DNA from: Paenibacillus barcinonensis
Lineage (GTDB): Bacteria > Bacillota > Bacilli > Paenibacillales > Paenibacillaceae
Length of the DNA: 64,000 nt
Assembly: GCF_003217495.1 (NCBI RefSeq)
Contig: NZ_QJSW01000006.1
Coordinates: 186,001-250,000 of the forward strand
Direction of reading: 5' to 3'
Shown here: one piece after another, positions 52,192 through 60,856 of the stretch
How positions within the stretch are numbered: the first letter of the stretch is position 1
How the letters are laid out: each line of letters begins with the position of its first letter
Made by a program: the position numbers and the translations under genes
The notes under the pieces: model-generated
Databases searched by the model: none
Seen by the model: the letters and a program-made list of their open reading frames with translations, nothing else
Told to the model about the DNA's origin: nothing

Positions 52192-53465
52192 CGCGCAACT
52201 CCCTTTCTGTTCAAACGATTAGGCGATAAAGCTTCGATCCCCATCTCCTCAGCACTTTTGCCCTCTAGCATGTCTGCAAGCCAGCGTCCGGTTACTGCAC
52301 TAAGTAATATTCCGTTACGGTAATGCCCATAGGCAGTATACAAGCCAGGCATGTTATCGCACTCTCCTATATATGGAAGACCATCCGGGGTTCCAGGTCT
52401 CACACCAGCCCAGGCCCGCAAGAAATGGGCTTCTTTGACTCCAGGAGCCCAGGTGCTTGCCGTACTAAGCAATCGTTGCACACTATAAGCTGACACGCTG
52501 TGATCTTTTTTTCCGGGCCAGCTCGTGGCTCCGATCCAGACTTCTCCATTCGCTTTGGGAACGATGTAGATATCCTCCGCGTAAAGCGTGCGATCCGGTT
52601 TGTAAGCTGTTTGTTCTGCAGGAAATTGAATCGCAACGATCTCTCCTTTAACCGGACTTGAAGGTAAGCTGATGCCTGCCTGTTGTAGCAGCACTTCACT
52701 ATGCAAGCCAGCGGCAATAATTACGTGTTTACAAGTGACATGTCCCCTCTCGGTCACAATCCCTTGTACACCATACTGATTCACTAATAATTGAATATCC
52801 TTTACACCTTCCCATATCCGGGCCCCCATCCTATGTGCTGACCTCACATAAGCTTTGGTTAACGACACCGGAAGGATTTCGCTCTCCAAGGATCGGTAAT
52901 ACGCACCGTATGTATCCCGATTAAGCCAAGCGGCTTCTCGCTGCACGGTACTTCTGTCCCACCAAACTTGTTCCGTCAATGGAACGGCTGCCCGCTTTTC
53001 CTTATAATGACTTACTTCATTGTATGATCTGAATGGTGTGATGAACCCGCTCTGCCTTAAACCAAGTTCCATGCCCGACAGTGCCGTTAATTGATCCTTT
53101 TGTTTGTGCAGCAGCGCCCTGCTCTCAAGAGCGGCCTGAGCGATAACAGGATGAGCAAAATGCTCACTATCCGCAGCAAGCATTCCCGCAGCTGCACAGG
53201 AGCTTCCACTCGCAATCTCATTTTGCTCGATCAGAAGCACATCATGTCCCCTTCGTGTCAATTCAAAGGCAATAGCACAACCTATGACGCCTCCGCCAAC
53301 AATAATGGTTTCTGCGTGAAGCACGCCAGATAACTCAGATCCCTGAATATTCGCAGCTTCATGCGAACTATTGGATTCATATAATTCATCCGATCCATAG
53401 CATGTATTAAATCCGGATTGATCATCAGAACCTTGCTCCAGTGGAACGGCCCCTCGTTTTTGCAT
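52188..53465 (-). CDS. thiO: Glycine oxidase ThiO
   Basis: A 425-residue FAD enzyme. The dinucleotide motif IIVGGGVIGCAIAFELTRRG begins near residue 55, then IASGSSCAAAGMLAADSE, EVWIGATS and AGVRPGTPDGLPYIGE. It oxidises glycine to the iminoacetate used by ThiG. The 50 residues ahead of the FAD motif (MQKRGAVPLEQGSDDQS...) are not part of the family and have no clear features. GGAGAT supports the ATG at 53465, so the extension appears to be translated. Confidence 0.9.
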   Translation of the reverse strand: MQKRGAVPLEQGSDDQSGFNTCYGSDELYESNSSHEAANIQGSELSGVLHAETIIVGGGVIGCAIAFELTRRGHDVLLIEQNEIASGSSCAAAGMLAADSEHFAHPVIAQAALESRALLHKQKDQLTALSGMELGLRQSGFITPFRSYNEVSHYKEKRAAVPLTEQVWWDRSTVQREAAWLNRDTYGAYYRSLESEILPVSLTKAYVRSAHRMGARIWEGVKDIQLLVNQYGVQGIVTERGHVTCKHVIIAAGLHSEVLLQQAGISLPSSPVKGEIVAIQFPAEQTAYKPDRTLYAEDIYIVPKANGEVWIGATSWPGKKDHSVSAYSVQRLLSTASTWAPGVKEAHFLRAWAGVRPGTPDGLPYIGECDNMPGLYTAYGHYRNGILLSAVTGRWLADMLEGKSAEEMGIEALSPNRLNRKGVAR

Positions 53466-53497
53466 GTGCCCATCTCCTTGATTTTGAAGCATGTATA

Positions 53498-54220
53498 TTA
53501 CTGTTCTGCCGCCTGCTTTATAAGACGGACAGCGTGAGCAGGGTTCTCATGCTGAAATACACTTGAGATCACAGCAGCACCACGAGCTCCCGCTAACCGT
53601 ACCGCCTGGATGCTGGATGCCTGAATACCACCAATTGCAATCACAGGAATATCAACGCCGGAGCATACTTCCGCCAACGCTTCCACCCCCCTTGGATGTA
53701 GGTCTGGCTTGCTACGACTTGCATACACATGCCCGAAAAACAGGTAATCTGCCCCGAAATCCACTGCTATGCGCGCCTCATGAATGGAATGCACAGATAC
53801 TCCTAAGCGTATGTGTTGTCTCTTTCTCACGACATTCATGTCCAGTTCCGCCTTTGTCAGCATGTCCTGGCTCCAATGTACTCCGCAGCACAAATCGCCG
53901 GCTAATAACGGGTTGGCCCCATTGATGACAATGCGTGAGACTGGAATTCCTGAATCTGTCATGTGCCTGGCCCACTTAAAATGTTGTTGCAGCGAAAGTT
54001 GCTTTTCCCGAATGTGAATGTAATCCACCCAGGGCCATATCTGCTTGGCGATGTTCAGCACACTCGTTTGCTCCCCCTTATTGGTAGACACAACATGCAG
54101 CTCAAAGGAAGACTGAGCTTGCTTGCATGCTTCATTAGGTATGACAGTAAGATTTAGTGAGTGATGGAGCGAACGTTCACTCTTTCCATCTCTTTCTGCT
54201 TCAGTCCTTGTTGTATTCAC
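53498..54220 (-). CDS. tenI: Thiazole tautomerase TenI (ThiE family)
   Basis: A 240-residue protein. The barrel shows DYIHIREKQLS, GVHWSQDMLT, LGVSVHSIHEA, DYLFFGHVYASRSKPDLHPRG and VIAIGGIQASS. The histidine in SVHS is the TenI catalytic residue, which separates it from thiamine-phosphate synthase ThiE. It converts the thiazole carboxylate tautomer to the one that couples efficiently. About 40 residues before the barrel are unusual. The GTG at 54220 follows AAGGAGG. First gene of the riboswitch-controlled operon; tenA and thiD are not present. Confidence 0.87.
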   Translation of the reverse strand: MNTTRTEAERDGKSERSLHHSLNLTVIPNEACKQAQSSFELHVVSTNKGEQTSVLNIAKQIWPWVDYIHIREKQLSLQQHFKWARHMTDSGIPVSRIVINGANPLLAGDLCCGVHWSQDMLTKAELDMNVVRKRQHIRLGVSVHSIHEARIAVDFGADYLFFGHVYASRSKPDLHPRGVEALAEVCSGVDIPVIAIGGIQASSIQAVRLAGARGAAVISSVFQHENPAHAVRLIKQAAEQ

Positions 54221-54276
54221 GTTATCCTCCTTCCCTACGTGCAGCGTCAAGCACGGAAATGACACAACACAAAAAA

Positions 54277-54296
54277 GCCACTCCCGTAGGAGTGGC
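54277..54296 (-). terminator. Terminator arm of the TPP riboswitch
   Basis: On the minus strand GCCACTCC and GGAGTGGC form a stem with a four-base loop followed by TTTTTTG. It lies between the aptamer and tenI, so it is the likely OFF structure. Confidence 0.85.
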
Positions 54297-54458
54297 TGCG
54301 TATAAACAAGGGTCCAGACAGATTACGAGCGTGCAGATGAGATCTGTTAAACAGTTAAGTCAACAACCGTTCGCCAGTACCTATTGCCTGCATCACTGTA
54401 AGTAAGTTTCCTGTTCATCTAGAGAACATCACTTACTGTCATTTTGCTGAAACGCGCC

Positions 54459-54550
54459 ACTTCCCTACGCTGGTATGATCCAGATCAGGTGCGAAGGGTC
54501 CGGAATCGCATTCTTCCATCTCAGCCGCATCGTGCGGCCCCCCTAGTGTT
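54459..54550 (-). ncRNA. TPP riboswitch (THI element)
   Basis: Read on the minus strand: GGGG near the 5' end, GCGGCTGAGATG, ACCCTTCGCACC, TGATCTGGATCATACCAG, and CGTAGGGAAG at the 3' end. These are the conserved blocks of the TPP aptamer, in order. When thiamine diphosphate binds, the downstream terminator (54277-54296) should form and stop tenI-thiOSGF transcription. Confidence 0.95.
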
Positions 54551-54574
54551 CATATGAAGTTGAAGTTGTAGCCT

Positions 54575-54603
54575 ATATTACCACAATCGGATTTTTTTGT
54601 CAT
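54575..54603 (-). promoter_or_regulatory. Promoter of the thiamine operon
   Basis: On the minus strand ATGACA (54603-54598), 17 bases, TAATAT (54580-54575). Its -35 overlaps the stop codon of the ABC-F gene. The riboswitch begins about 25 bases downstream. Confidence 0.65.
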
Positions 54604-56153
54604 CGTGCTTTTTCCGACCATTCTTCCACATTCCACGTTTTGGTGACCCAGCCTTCGTAAAAATCAGGTTCGTGAGACACAAGTAAAACGGTCCCCTTGT
54701 ATTCCTTCAACGCTCGCTGAAGCTCGGCCTTTGCAGTAACATCCAGATGGTTCGTCGGCTCATCAAACAATACCCAGTTGCTTTCACGCATCAGCAGCTT
54801 GCACAACCGCACTTTAGCCTGTTCTCCCCCACTGAGCATGTTCAAGGGACGTGTAATGTGTTCATTTTTGAGACCGCACCTAGCTAGATGTCCTCTTACT
54901 TCATTCTGAGTCAGATGAGAAAACTCATTCCATACATCGTCAATCGGTGTAATATTTGCAGCACGCACTTCCTGTTCAAAGTATGCCGTCTCCAGATAAT
55001 CACCCAGGAATGTTTTACCGCTAATAGGCGGGATTTTACCCAGAATGGTCTTGAGCAGTGTCGATTTACCCACACCGTTACAACCGACAATAGCAATCTT
55101 TTCTCCGCGTTCAATAGTCATCGTCATCTTTGGCAGAAGCGGATACGTATAACCAATTTCAAAATCAATGCCTTCAAACACAGTTTTGCTGCTTGCACGG
55201 GCATCCTTGAAATTAAATGTTGGTTTTGCAGCTTCGTCAGGACGATCAATCCGCTCAATCTTGCCGAGCTGCTTTTCCCGGCTTTTCGCCCGTCCCGAGG
55301 TGGATGCACGAGCTTTATTCCGCTGGATAAAGTCTTCCTGCTTTTTAATATATTCCTGTTGCTTTTCATACGCATCAATATGCTGCGCCTTCTGCATATC
55401 CGCCATCTCCAGAAATTTCTCATAATTGGCAGCGTAGCGCGTAAGCTTGGCAAATTCCAGATGGTAAATTACATTCACCACTTCATTCATAAACTCTGTA
55501 TCATGTGAGATTAACAGAAAAGCATACGGGTAGTCTTTTAAATAACGCGTCAGCCATTCAATATGCTCTACATCCAGATAGTTTGTCGGCTCATCCAGTA
55601 ATAAGGCCGTTGGCTTCTCCAGCAATAATTTGGCAAGCAGTACCTTTGTGCGCTGTCCACCGCTTAGAGCGGCAACATCCCGATCCAGACCAATTGCATT
55701 TAATCCCAAACCGTTCGCCATTTCCTCCACTTTTACATCAATCAGATAAAAATCGCCCTGCTCCAGCTGCTCCTGAATTTCACCCATCTCCTCCAGCAGC
55801 TGCTCCAGTCTGTCCGGATCAGCATCGGCCATCTGATCGGTGATCTGCATCAGCTCTTTCTCCAGCTCAAGCAGTGGCAGAAAAGCATCCTTCAGCACAT
55901 CTCGAATCGTTTTGCCAGGGGTCAGCTTTGTATGCTGATCCAGATATCCATAACGAACTTTAGGCGTCCATTCCACTTTCCCGCTGTCTTTTAGCAATTT
56001 TCCCGTCAAGATGTTCATCAGGGTTGATTTCCCTGCACCATTGGCCCCTACCAGGCCTACACGCTCTCCAGCAAGGAGACGAAATGAAACATTTTTAAAT
56101 AATGTACGGTCTCCAAAATTGTGACTGACATTCTCTACAGATAATAAACTCAT
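54600..56153 (-). CDS. ABC-F family ATPase
   Basis: A 517-residue soluble protein with two ABC domains and no membrane segment. First domain: Walker A GANGAGKST (about 37), LSGGQRTKVLLAKLLL, LLLDEPTNYLD. A basic, coiled-coil linker (QQEYIKKQEDFIQRNKARAS) joins them. Second domain: VGCNGVGKST, MLSGGEQAKVRLCKLL, VLFDEPTNHLD. ABC-F proteins bind ribosomes and relieve stalls or drug block. No antibiotic-resistance sub-type can be fixed by eye. It is a single gene between the thiamine and pilus operons. Confidence 0.9.
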   Translation of the reverse strand: MSLLSVENVSHNFGDRTLFKNVSFRLLAGERVGLVGANGAGKSTLMNILTGKLLKDSGKVEWTPKVRYGYLDQHTKLTPGKTIRDVLKDAFLPLLELEKELMQITDQMADADPDRLEQLLEEMGEIQEQLEQGDFYLIDVKVEEMANGLGLNAIGLDRDVAALSGGQRTKVLLAKLLLEKPTALLLDEPTNYLDVEHIEWLTRYLKDYPYAFLLISHDTEFMNEVVNVIYHLEFAKLTRYAANYEKFLEMADMQKAQHIDAYEKQQEYIKKQEDFIQRNKARASTSGRAKSREKQLGKIERIDRPDEAAKPTFNFKDARASSKTVFEGIDFEIGYTYPLLPKMTMTIERGEKIAIVGCNGVGKSTLLKTILGKIPPISGKTFLGDYLETAYFEQEVRAANITPIDDVWNEFSHLTQNEVRGHLARCGLKNEHITRPLNMLSGGEQAKVRLCKLLMRESNWVLFDEPTNHLDVTAKAELQRALKEYKGTVLLVSHEPDFYEGWVTKTWNVEEWSEKAR

Positions 56154-56255
56154 AAGATGAAGCTGCTCCTATCTATATAAATTGAACGAGGTCGTGTCTG
56201 AAATCGCTATAGTCCAATTTATCTATTTCATTATTCTGAATTACGTTTCGAACCC

Positions 56256-57278
56256 TTATTTTAGCACAGGTTCTGTGTTTTCTGAAAGTAATGAAAATTG
56301 AGCAGAGCAATCATATTCAAAATAACCTTCAGCCGCTGCCTGTCTTGCTGTTGTAAACACCTCTTGAGCATGGAAACCAGCATTGCAGGTGGCAGGATAA
56401 TGATATTTAATGCCTGTTGCGGGATCAAACCCGCCAACAATTGCTGTTTTTTTGACCAGTCTGCCCCCACCAATCGCAAAATTGTTAATTCTCTGATCCC
56501 CCGCGGCGATCCCCTGCATAAAGGCGATAATACCGACGTCATTGATCGAATTGTACCAATCCTCCTGCGAAATCAGGGGCATGGTGAATACATAGGACAC
56601 ACCATTTTTTCTTGCAAACTCATTATGCCGATTAATGACCTCTGCAAGCTCGTCCTGAACACGAGTCACAATACGACTGCGCCGTACCTGTTCAAATACA
56701 GTTGAATCTTGCAGCAATCCGATTGTCGTACGGGCAGCAAGTTCATGCTGAAAGCCCTCGATCCATTTACCAGCGTTAGCATCATAGGCATACACATAAC
56801 GATCCAGTGTAAAATTAATACTGTTTCCATCCTGATCTGAATATGTATACGGCCTTTTAGGGCTCCATACCTGTCTAAAGGACTGCTGCATATCCCCAGT
56901 CATCTCGTTTTCTTTGGCAAAAATATAATAACCATCATAGTCCAGCACAACGATGGCTGGAATGTAATCAAACATATGCTGAATAGCTGATAAATCGTCC
57001 TGAATCCCCATATTTAAAGCCATCGTTTGTGTAAAGGTGGACAGTGCCAGCTCCTTGTCCGCTTTAACAAATTTGGCAGAATCATAAGCCGCCTCTGCAT
57101 GCTGTTTTTCGTTCTGATGCATGACTGAACCCGCATCCATCACTGCGGTTTGAAGTGCTGTCTGGTAACGGGTTGCAAGCAGGGTTGCCTTTTCTGCATC
57201 ATTCGTGTGAAGGGTGAGCATGAAAAAGATCGGGAAGAAGATCAATACAAAAACGATGCCAAGCTCAGTAATCTTCAT
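56256..57278 (-). CDS. Membrane-anchored protein of Tad-like operon
   Basis: A 340-residue protein. One N-terminal hydrophobic helix (IVFVLIFFPIFFMLTL, about 9-24) is followed by a long helix (TNDAEKATLLATRYQTALQTAV), as in pseudopilins, then a large polar domain to be placed outside. It ends with residues (YEFDYCSAQF-type region) containing two cysteines, CNAGFH near 305 and DCSAQF near 327, which could form a disulfide. It is the last gene of the operon and overlaps its neighbour by 14 bases. No known domain recognised. It may be a minor pilin or tip protein. Confidence 0.7.
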   Translation of the reverse strand: MKITELGIVFVLIFFPIFFMLTLHTNDAEKATLLATRYQTALQTAVMDAGSVMHQNEKQHAEAAYDSAKFVKADKELALSTFTQTMALNMGIQDDLSAIQHMFDYIPAIVVLDYDGYYIFAKENEMTGDMQQSFRQVWSPKRPYTYSDQDGNSINFTLDRYVYAYDANAGKWIEGFQHELAARTTIGLLQDSTVFEQVRRSRIVTRVQDELAEVINRHNEFARKNGVSYVFTMPLISQEDWYNSINDVGIIAFMQGIAAGDQRINNFAIGGGRLVKKTAIVGGFDPATGIKYHYPATCNAGFHAQEVFTTARQAAAEGYFEYDCSAQFSLLSENTEPVLK

Positions 57279-57819
57279 TCAGCACCATGCCCCCATGTGC
57301 AGTAAAAACCGCTTCCGCCTGCGCTGTGCCACCTTGCAGCCATTCCCGAATAAGCATCGAAGGTGTTCGATTGGTACTTTTAAGGCTTACAGAGAAAAAA
57401 TCGCCTACGCCCAGCGTGTATCTGCGCCCCGGATCATCCATTGTCAATGTGCCTGATAACGGAAAGAGGCGTTCCCGAATCTGGGATAAATAATATCCGT
57501 CGTACACGACCTCATATGCTCCCGTAAAGCTGCTCGGATTCATCGGGTCCGTATAACGTGGTACATATTTTTTATGTAAATGTTCCATCGTAATATGATA
57601 ATCGTTACCTGTCCGGGCCAGCTGCTCTTCAAACTCCGCCAGCATTCGAGGGGAAATATATCCTTTGGTACGCACAGCATCCACGAAACGTGTAACACTC
57701 TGCGACGCAGTCATCCGAGCTATATCATCCTGCCGTTCGGCAACCTCGGCCGCGGGGTAAACATAAAGCAGCAGGACGGCCAGCAGCACAGCCAATAATT
57801 TGGACGCTGCATTAATCAT
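57265..57819 (-). CDS. Small membrane-anchored pilin-like protein (184 aa)
   Basis: The protein begins MINAASKLLAVLLAVLLLYVYPAAEVAERQ: a single membrane helix at the very N-terminus and then a long helix, the layout of a pseudopilin. The rest is polar and probably beta-rich (YEVVYDGYYLSQIRERL, YTLGVGDFFSVSLKS). No conserved prepilin-peptidase site is obvious. It overlaps both neighbours (8 and 14 bases), so it is co-translated. Function inferred only from position. Confidence 0.68.
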   Translation of the reverse strand: MINAASKLLAVLLAVLLLYVYPAAEVAERQDDIARMTASQSVTRFVDAVRTKGYISPRMLAEFEEQLARTGNDYHITMEHLHKKYVPRYTDPMNPSSFTGAYEVVYDGYYLSQIRERLFPLSGTLTMDDPGRRYTLGVGDFFSVSLKSTNRTPSMLIREWLQGGTAQAEAVFTAHGGMVLNEDY

Positions 57820-58213
57820 TGCCTTTTACCTCCTTCCGAAAAGAGAGCTTTAACAGTTCTCCGGCGGCGCCTCGATTATACGTTGGCAGGTAATTGCCTT
57901 CCAGTTCAACCGGAATTGTCGCTGACGGATTAGCAAACGGATCAATGATATATTCAAGACCATCCACCTCAACCTGAATCCCAGTGCCTGTCATTTGCCG
58001 CACAGTATGAAGCACCTCCGCTCCAGTGTAACGATTCGGCTGGCTCGAATGCAGCGTCATATGGATTCTGCCTTCCATCGCTGTAACACTTGCCGTCCTT
58101 TCATTCAATGCACTCGTTAAAATAAGGACATTACGCTGCCCGTACAGGCAGGCTGCCACAAAAAGCACAACCGCCGTACAGAACAGCATCAGATGCTGTG
58201 TATTTCGTGACAT
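57812..58213 (-). CDS. Small membrane-anchored pilin-like protein (133 aa)
   Basis: The N-terminal helix is LMLFCTAVVLFVAACLYG (about 8-25). The globular part has YTGAEVLHTVRQMTGTGIQV, which parallels SGSQVTNALRKY...GIQV in the next gene upstream. That shared pattern suggests the two are distant paralogues with the same fold. Gene spacing: 16 bases after the 161-residue gene and an 8-base overlap with the next one. A likely subunit of the same assembly. Confidence 0.68.
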   Translation of the reverse strand: MSRNTQHLMLFCTAVVLFVAACLYGQRNVLILTSALNERTASVTAMEGRIHMTLHSSQPNRYTGAEVLHTVRQMTGTGIQVEVDGLEYIIDPFANPSATIPVELEGNYLPTYNRGAAGELLKLSFRKEVKGND

Positions 58214-58229
58214 GTTATACCATCTCCAG

Positions 58230-58715
58230 TCAGGATTGCTGGAAGATCAGCCCTCTGACAACGTTGGAACGATCCTTAACGATAATTGCCTTGAATTTAC
58301 CACTCGGATTAACGTATTGATTGTCTTTTTCACTCATCGTTTGATTAATGCTGCCTACCTTCTCATCCGGTGCAAGGACAGAGCCATAATCCGCATTGTT
58401 GATATCCTGAGAGATGTTGAGCTGATTGCCATACCATTGTCCGCCTCTGTTTTTCCCTGTAATCACTTGAATCCCGAACTGATCTTTGTCCGCGTATTTA
58501 CGCAGAGCATTTGTCACCTGTGATCCGCTGATGGTGGTCCCGTCATATACCGTGAATGCAGCCTGGGACAACTCTGTTTGAATATCTGCAAAGTTATTTT
58601 GCGCTGTTTTGGTAGCCTCCTGCGCTGAGATAAACAACAAAACCACAATCGTAATCAACGCGATGGTCAGAAAGATTCCTGCCGCTACCTTCAAAGCACT
58701 TGATGCATTATTCAT
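58230..58715 (-). CDS. Candidate major pilin-like protein (161 aa)
   Basis: The protein starts MNNASSALKVAAGIFLTIALITIVVLLF and continues QEATKTAQNNFADIQTEL: one membrane helix that runs into an amphipathic helix, like a type IV pilin stem. The C-terminal domain has SGSQVTNALRKY and FGIQVITGK. I see no G-x4-E processing site. It has the strongest ribosome binding site in the group (AGGAGGG), follows a 74-base gap with a possible promoter, and is first among the four pilin-like genes, which fits a major subunit. Confidence 0.72.
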   Translation of the reverse strand: MNNASSALKVAAGIFLTIALITIVVLLFISAQEATKTAQNNFADIQTELSQAAFTVYDGTTISGSQVTNALRKYADKDQFGIQVITGKNRGGQWYGNQLNISQDINNADYGSVLAPDEKVGSINQTMSEKDNQYVNPSGKFKAIIVKDRSNVVRGLIFQQS

Positions 58716-58747
58716 AAATGAAATACCCTCCTAAAATTTATATTGGT

Positions 58748-58775
58748 TAATTATCCGGTTTCCACTGCTTCACAA
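58748..58775 (-). promoter_or_regulatory. Possible internal promoter before the pilin-like genes
   Basis: On the minus strand TTGTGA (58775-58770), 16 bases, TAATTA (58753-58748). The match to sigma-A consensus is modest, but it is in the only sizeable gap of the operon. Confidence 0.3.
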
Positions 58776-58789
58776 ATCAGATTCGTATG

Positions 58790-60856
58790 CTACAGCTTCT
58801 GAATTTGTTCATAATACATGTTCATCTGCACAAAGCTCATGCCTACCAGCGGAATGACCAGATACAGAAAGATTAAAGCATACATCGGTGCAAAACCGAT
58901 TGTTCTTCCCCAGCCCGCTTTAATATCAATCATTTTGCTGTATTCCTGTTTGCGCTGTTCAAAATAAAAGGCCATCATACTCTCCAGATCGTCGAACGCT
59001 TCACGAATTGAGATTTTACCCAGTGAAAGCTGCAGCTTATCAATTAAACGCTGAAACTCAGGTAGCCCCACCTCCTCTTTTAATTGCTCAAGCGCATCTT
59101 CGGGACCATGCTCGAAATGTAACAGACACTTTTGCAGCGGCCTTTTGAAAATAACAGCAAAGCGATTCAGCCATTCAACAATTTCCTCAACAGACATGCG
59201 ATCCATCTCACGCAAAATCGAGATTACCGTTTGAAACTGATAGATTTCATGTCGCATATCCATGCTTCGCATCTTGCGCTGGAACAGCATCAGCCAAATG
59301 GGCAGATGATAACCGCATAAAGCAATAATTATAGCTAAAACCACTTCATACCATTGCATATACTGGTTGTTATATGATTCTAACTTTGCCATAACTCGTG
59401 TAACTGCTTCAGTCTGTGCTTCATGATTCATTGCATGAGGTGCAAGCTGCAGCATTGCTGTGGAAATATCTTCATAGGAAACTTCACGCTGCATCTTCAC
59501 GTATTCCATGACCAAACGGTCGAGCTTCGTCTTGTCTTCAGCCACTTTCAGATCCGCCTCGGACATCGCACCGAACATGCGGTCATCCCGTATCGGATCA
59601 TGCAGGATGTGATTACGCTCAACTTGATGAAGCAACAGCACAAAGCCTATCGACAGAACCAGACTGCTGACAAATAACATAAGTCTGCGTATAGCCAGCC
59701 ATTCGTATTTTAACTCGGTACTGCTCTCTCTCATGAGCCGGATGGTCTGATTGTATGGCGCAGTACCCGGCTTGGGGGCAAACAGCATAGCCAGTCTTCG
59801 TAAAAAGAGCTGTTTATACAAGAAACGATCCAGTCTGGAATGCTTGTGTCCGGAACGATAGCGTGTCTCATCGTACTGCTGAAGCCGCTGCAGCAGCAGA
59901 TAGGCTACAATGATGATTACATAGATGGATATTTTCGTGACAAATCCAAGCTTGCTTCGATAAAAATCATCCATTGTAGGGAAGCTAAGCCGAGCCCATT
60001 GCTCAATCGGACCTGTAAACAATACAGGAGCGAGTGCGATCACATTTAGCCCTTGCAGCATATAGTCGAGCCGATCACGTCTCAAAATCTCCAGATGAAT
60101 TTCCTGAGTCAGATGACCTAATCCTTGAAGATAAATGGAGCCCTGCTCCTTGTCCTTATCACCAAACTCCATCACCATATAAGAAATACCGGCGAATCCT
60201 TTCAGAAACCGATTTGGTGCAATCTCGTAATAGCGCTCCAGCGCTTCATTGGGATCGGGAGAAGTGAGCGCTTCATAGATTAGCCTTACTTGCTCGGCTG
60301 CTTCCCCTGTTCCCCCCTCCGCGGCTTCATATAACGCTTCCTCAACCATTCCATGCTGATGATATCGGTGTCTCACATCTGCAAACAGATCGAGCATCTG
60401 CACAAGCAGCTTCTTCTCCATCCGGCTCAGACACATATCCAGTACGAGACTATTTAAAACAACACCACAGAGGATGGACAGAATGACAAAAGCCAGTCCG
60501 GGCTGCAGCCAGAACAGCACGATGCTAACACTTCCATACCCGCATAAAATAATAAGCACAATGCTCATCGTTAGCCGCCTGAGCGTGGGTTCATCTCTGG
60601 CATAGCGATAGGAGATTCTTTTTTGCACCTGTAAAATATATGTTGATATCACGGGCACCTTAATGCCGAACTGATATGCCTTTAGCAGGAGAGGGCCCAG
60701 TCCCCTGTATTTTCTCCCTTGAATACGAATCACATTAACAGCAGAATGTAAGGGAAGTGCCTCATTTCTTCGCAATACCTGCAGGATTATCAGGGTAATA
60801 ACCAGCCCGACTGCACAAATACCTAATACAAGCAACAGAAGCCACTTAATGCTCAC
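58790..60856 (-). CDS. TadB-TadC-like fused membrane protein (T2SS F type)
   Basis: A 688-residue protein. An N-terminal helix (about 5-27), helices near 95-145, then a cytoplasmic T2SSF-like domain (MLDLFADVRHRYHQHGMVEEALYEAA, about 155-270), helices near 270-340. The second half repeats the plan: helices near 395 and 510, FQTVISILREMDRMSVEEIVEWL and LGKISIREAFDDLESMM (about 545-650), and closing helices (MYALIFLYLVIPLVGMSF). Normal Tad systems use two proteins of about 310 residues each; here one polypeptide has both. It is the platform on which the ATPase acts. Start overlaps the ATPase stop by four bases. Confidence 0.8.
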   Translation of the reverse strand: MSIKWLLLLVLGICAVGLVITLIILQVLRRNEALPLHSAVNVIRIQGRKYRGLGPLLLKAYQFGIKVPVISTYILQVQKRISYRYARDEPTLRRLTMSIVLIILCGYGSVSIVLFWLQPGLAFVILSILCGVVLNSLVLDMCLSRMEKKLLVQMLDLFADVRHRYHQHGMVEEALYEAAEGGTGEAAEQVRLIYEALTSPDPNEALERYYEIAPNRFLKGFAGISYMVMEFGDKDKEQGSIYLQGLGHLTQEIHLEILRRDRLDYMLQGLNVIALAPVLFTGPIEQWARLSFPTMDDFYRSKLGFVTKISIYVIIIVAYLLLQRLQQYDETRYRSGHKHSRLDRFLYKQLFLRRLAMLFAPKPGTAPYNQTIRLMRESSTELKYEWLAIRRLMLFVSSLVLSIGFVLLLHQVERNHILHDPIRDDRMFGAMSEADLKVAEDKTKLDRLVMEYVKMQREVSYEDISTAMLQLAPHAMNHEAQTEAVTRVMAKLESYNNQYMQWYEVVLAIIIALCGYHLPIWLMLFQRKMRSMDMRHEIYQFQTVISILREMDRMSVEEIVEWLNRFAVIFKRPLQKCLLHFEHGPEDALEQLKEEVGLPEFQRLIDKLQLSLGKISIREAFDDLESMMAFYFEQRKQEYSKMIDIKAGWGRTIGFAPMYALIFLYLVIPLVGMSFVQMNMYYEQIQKL

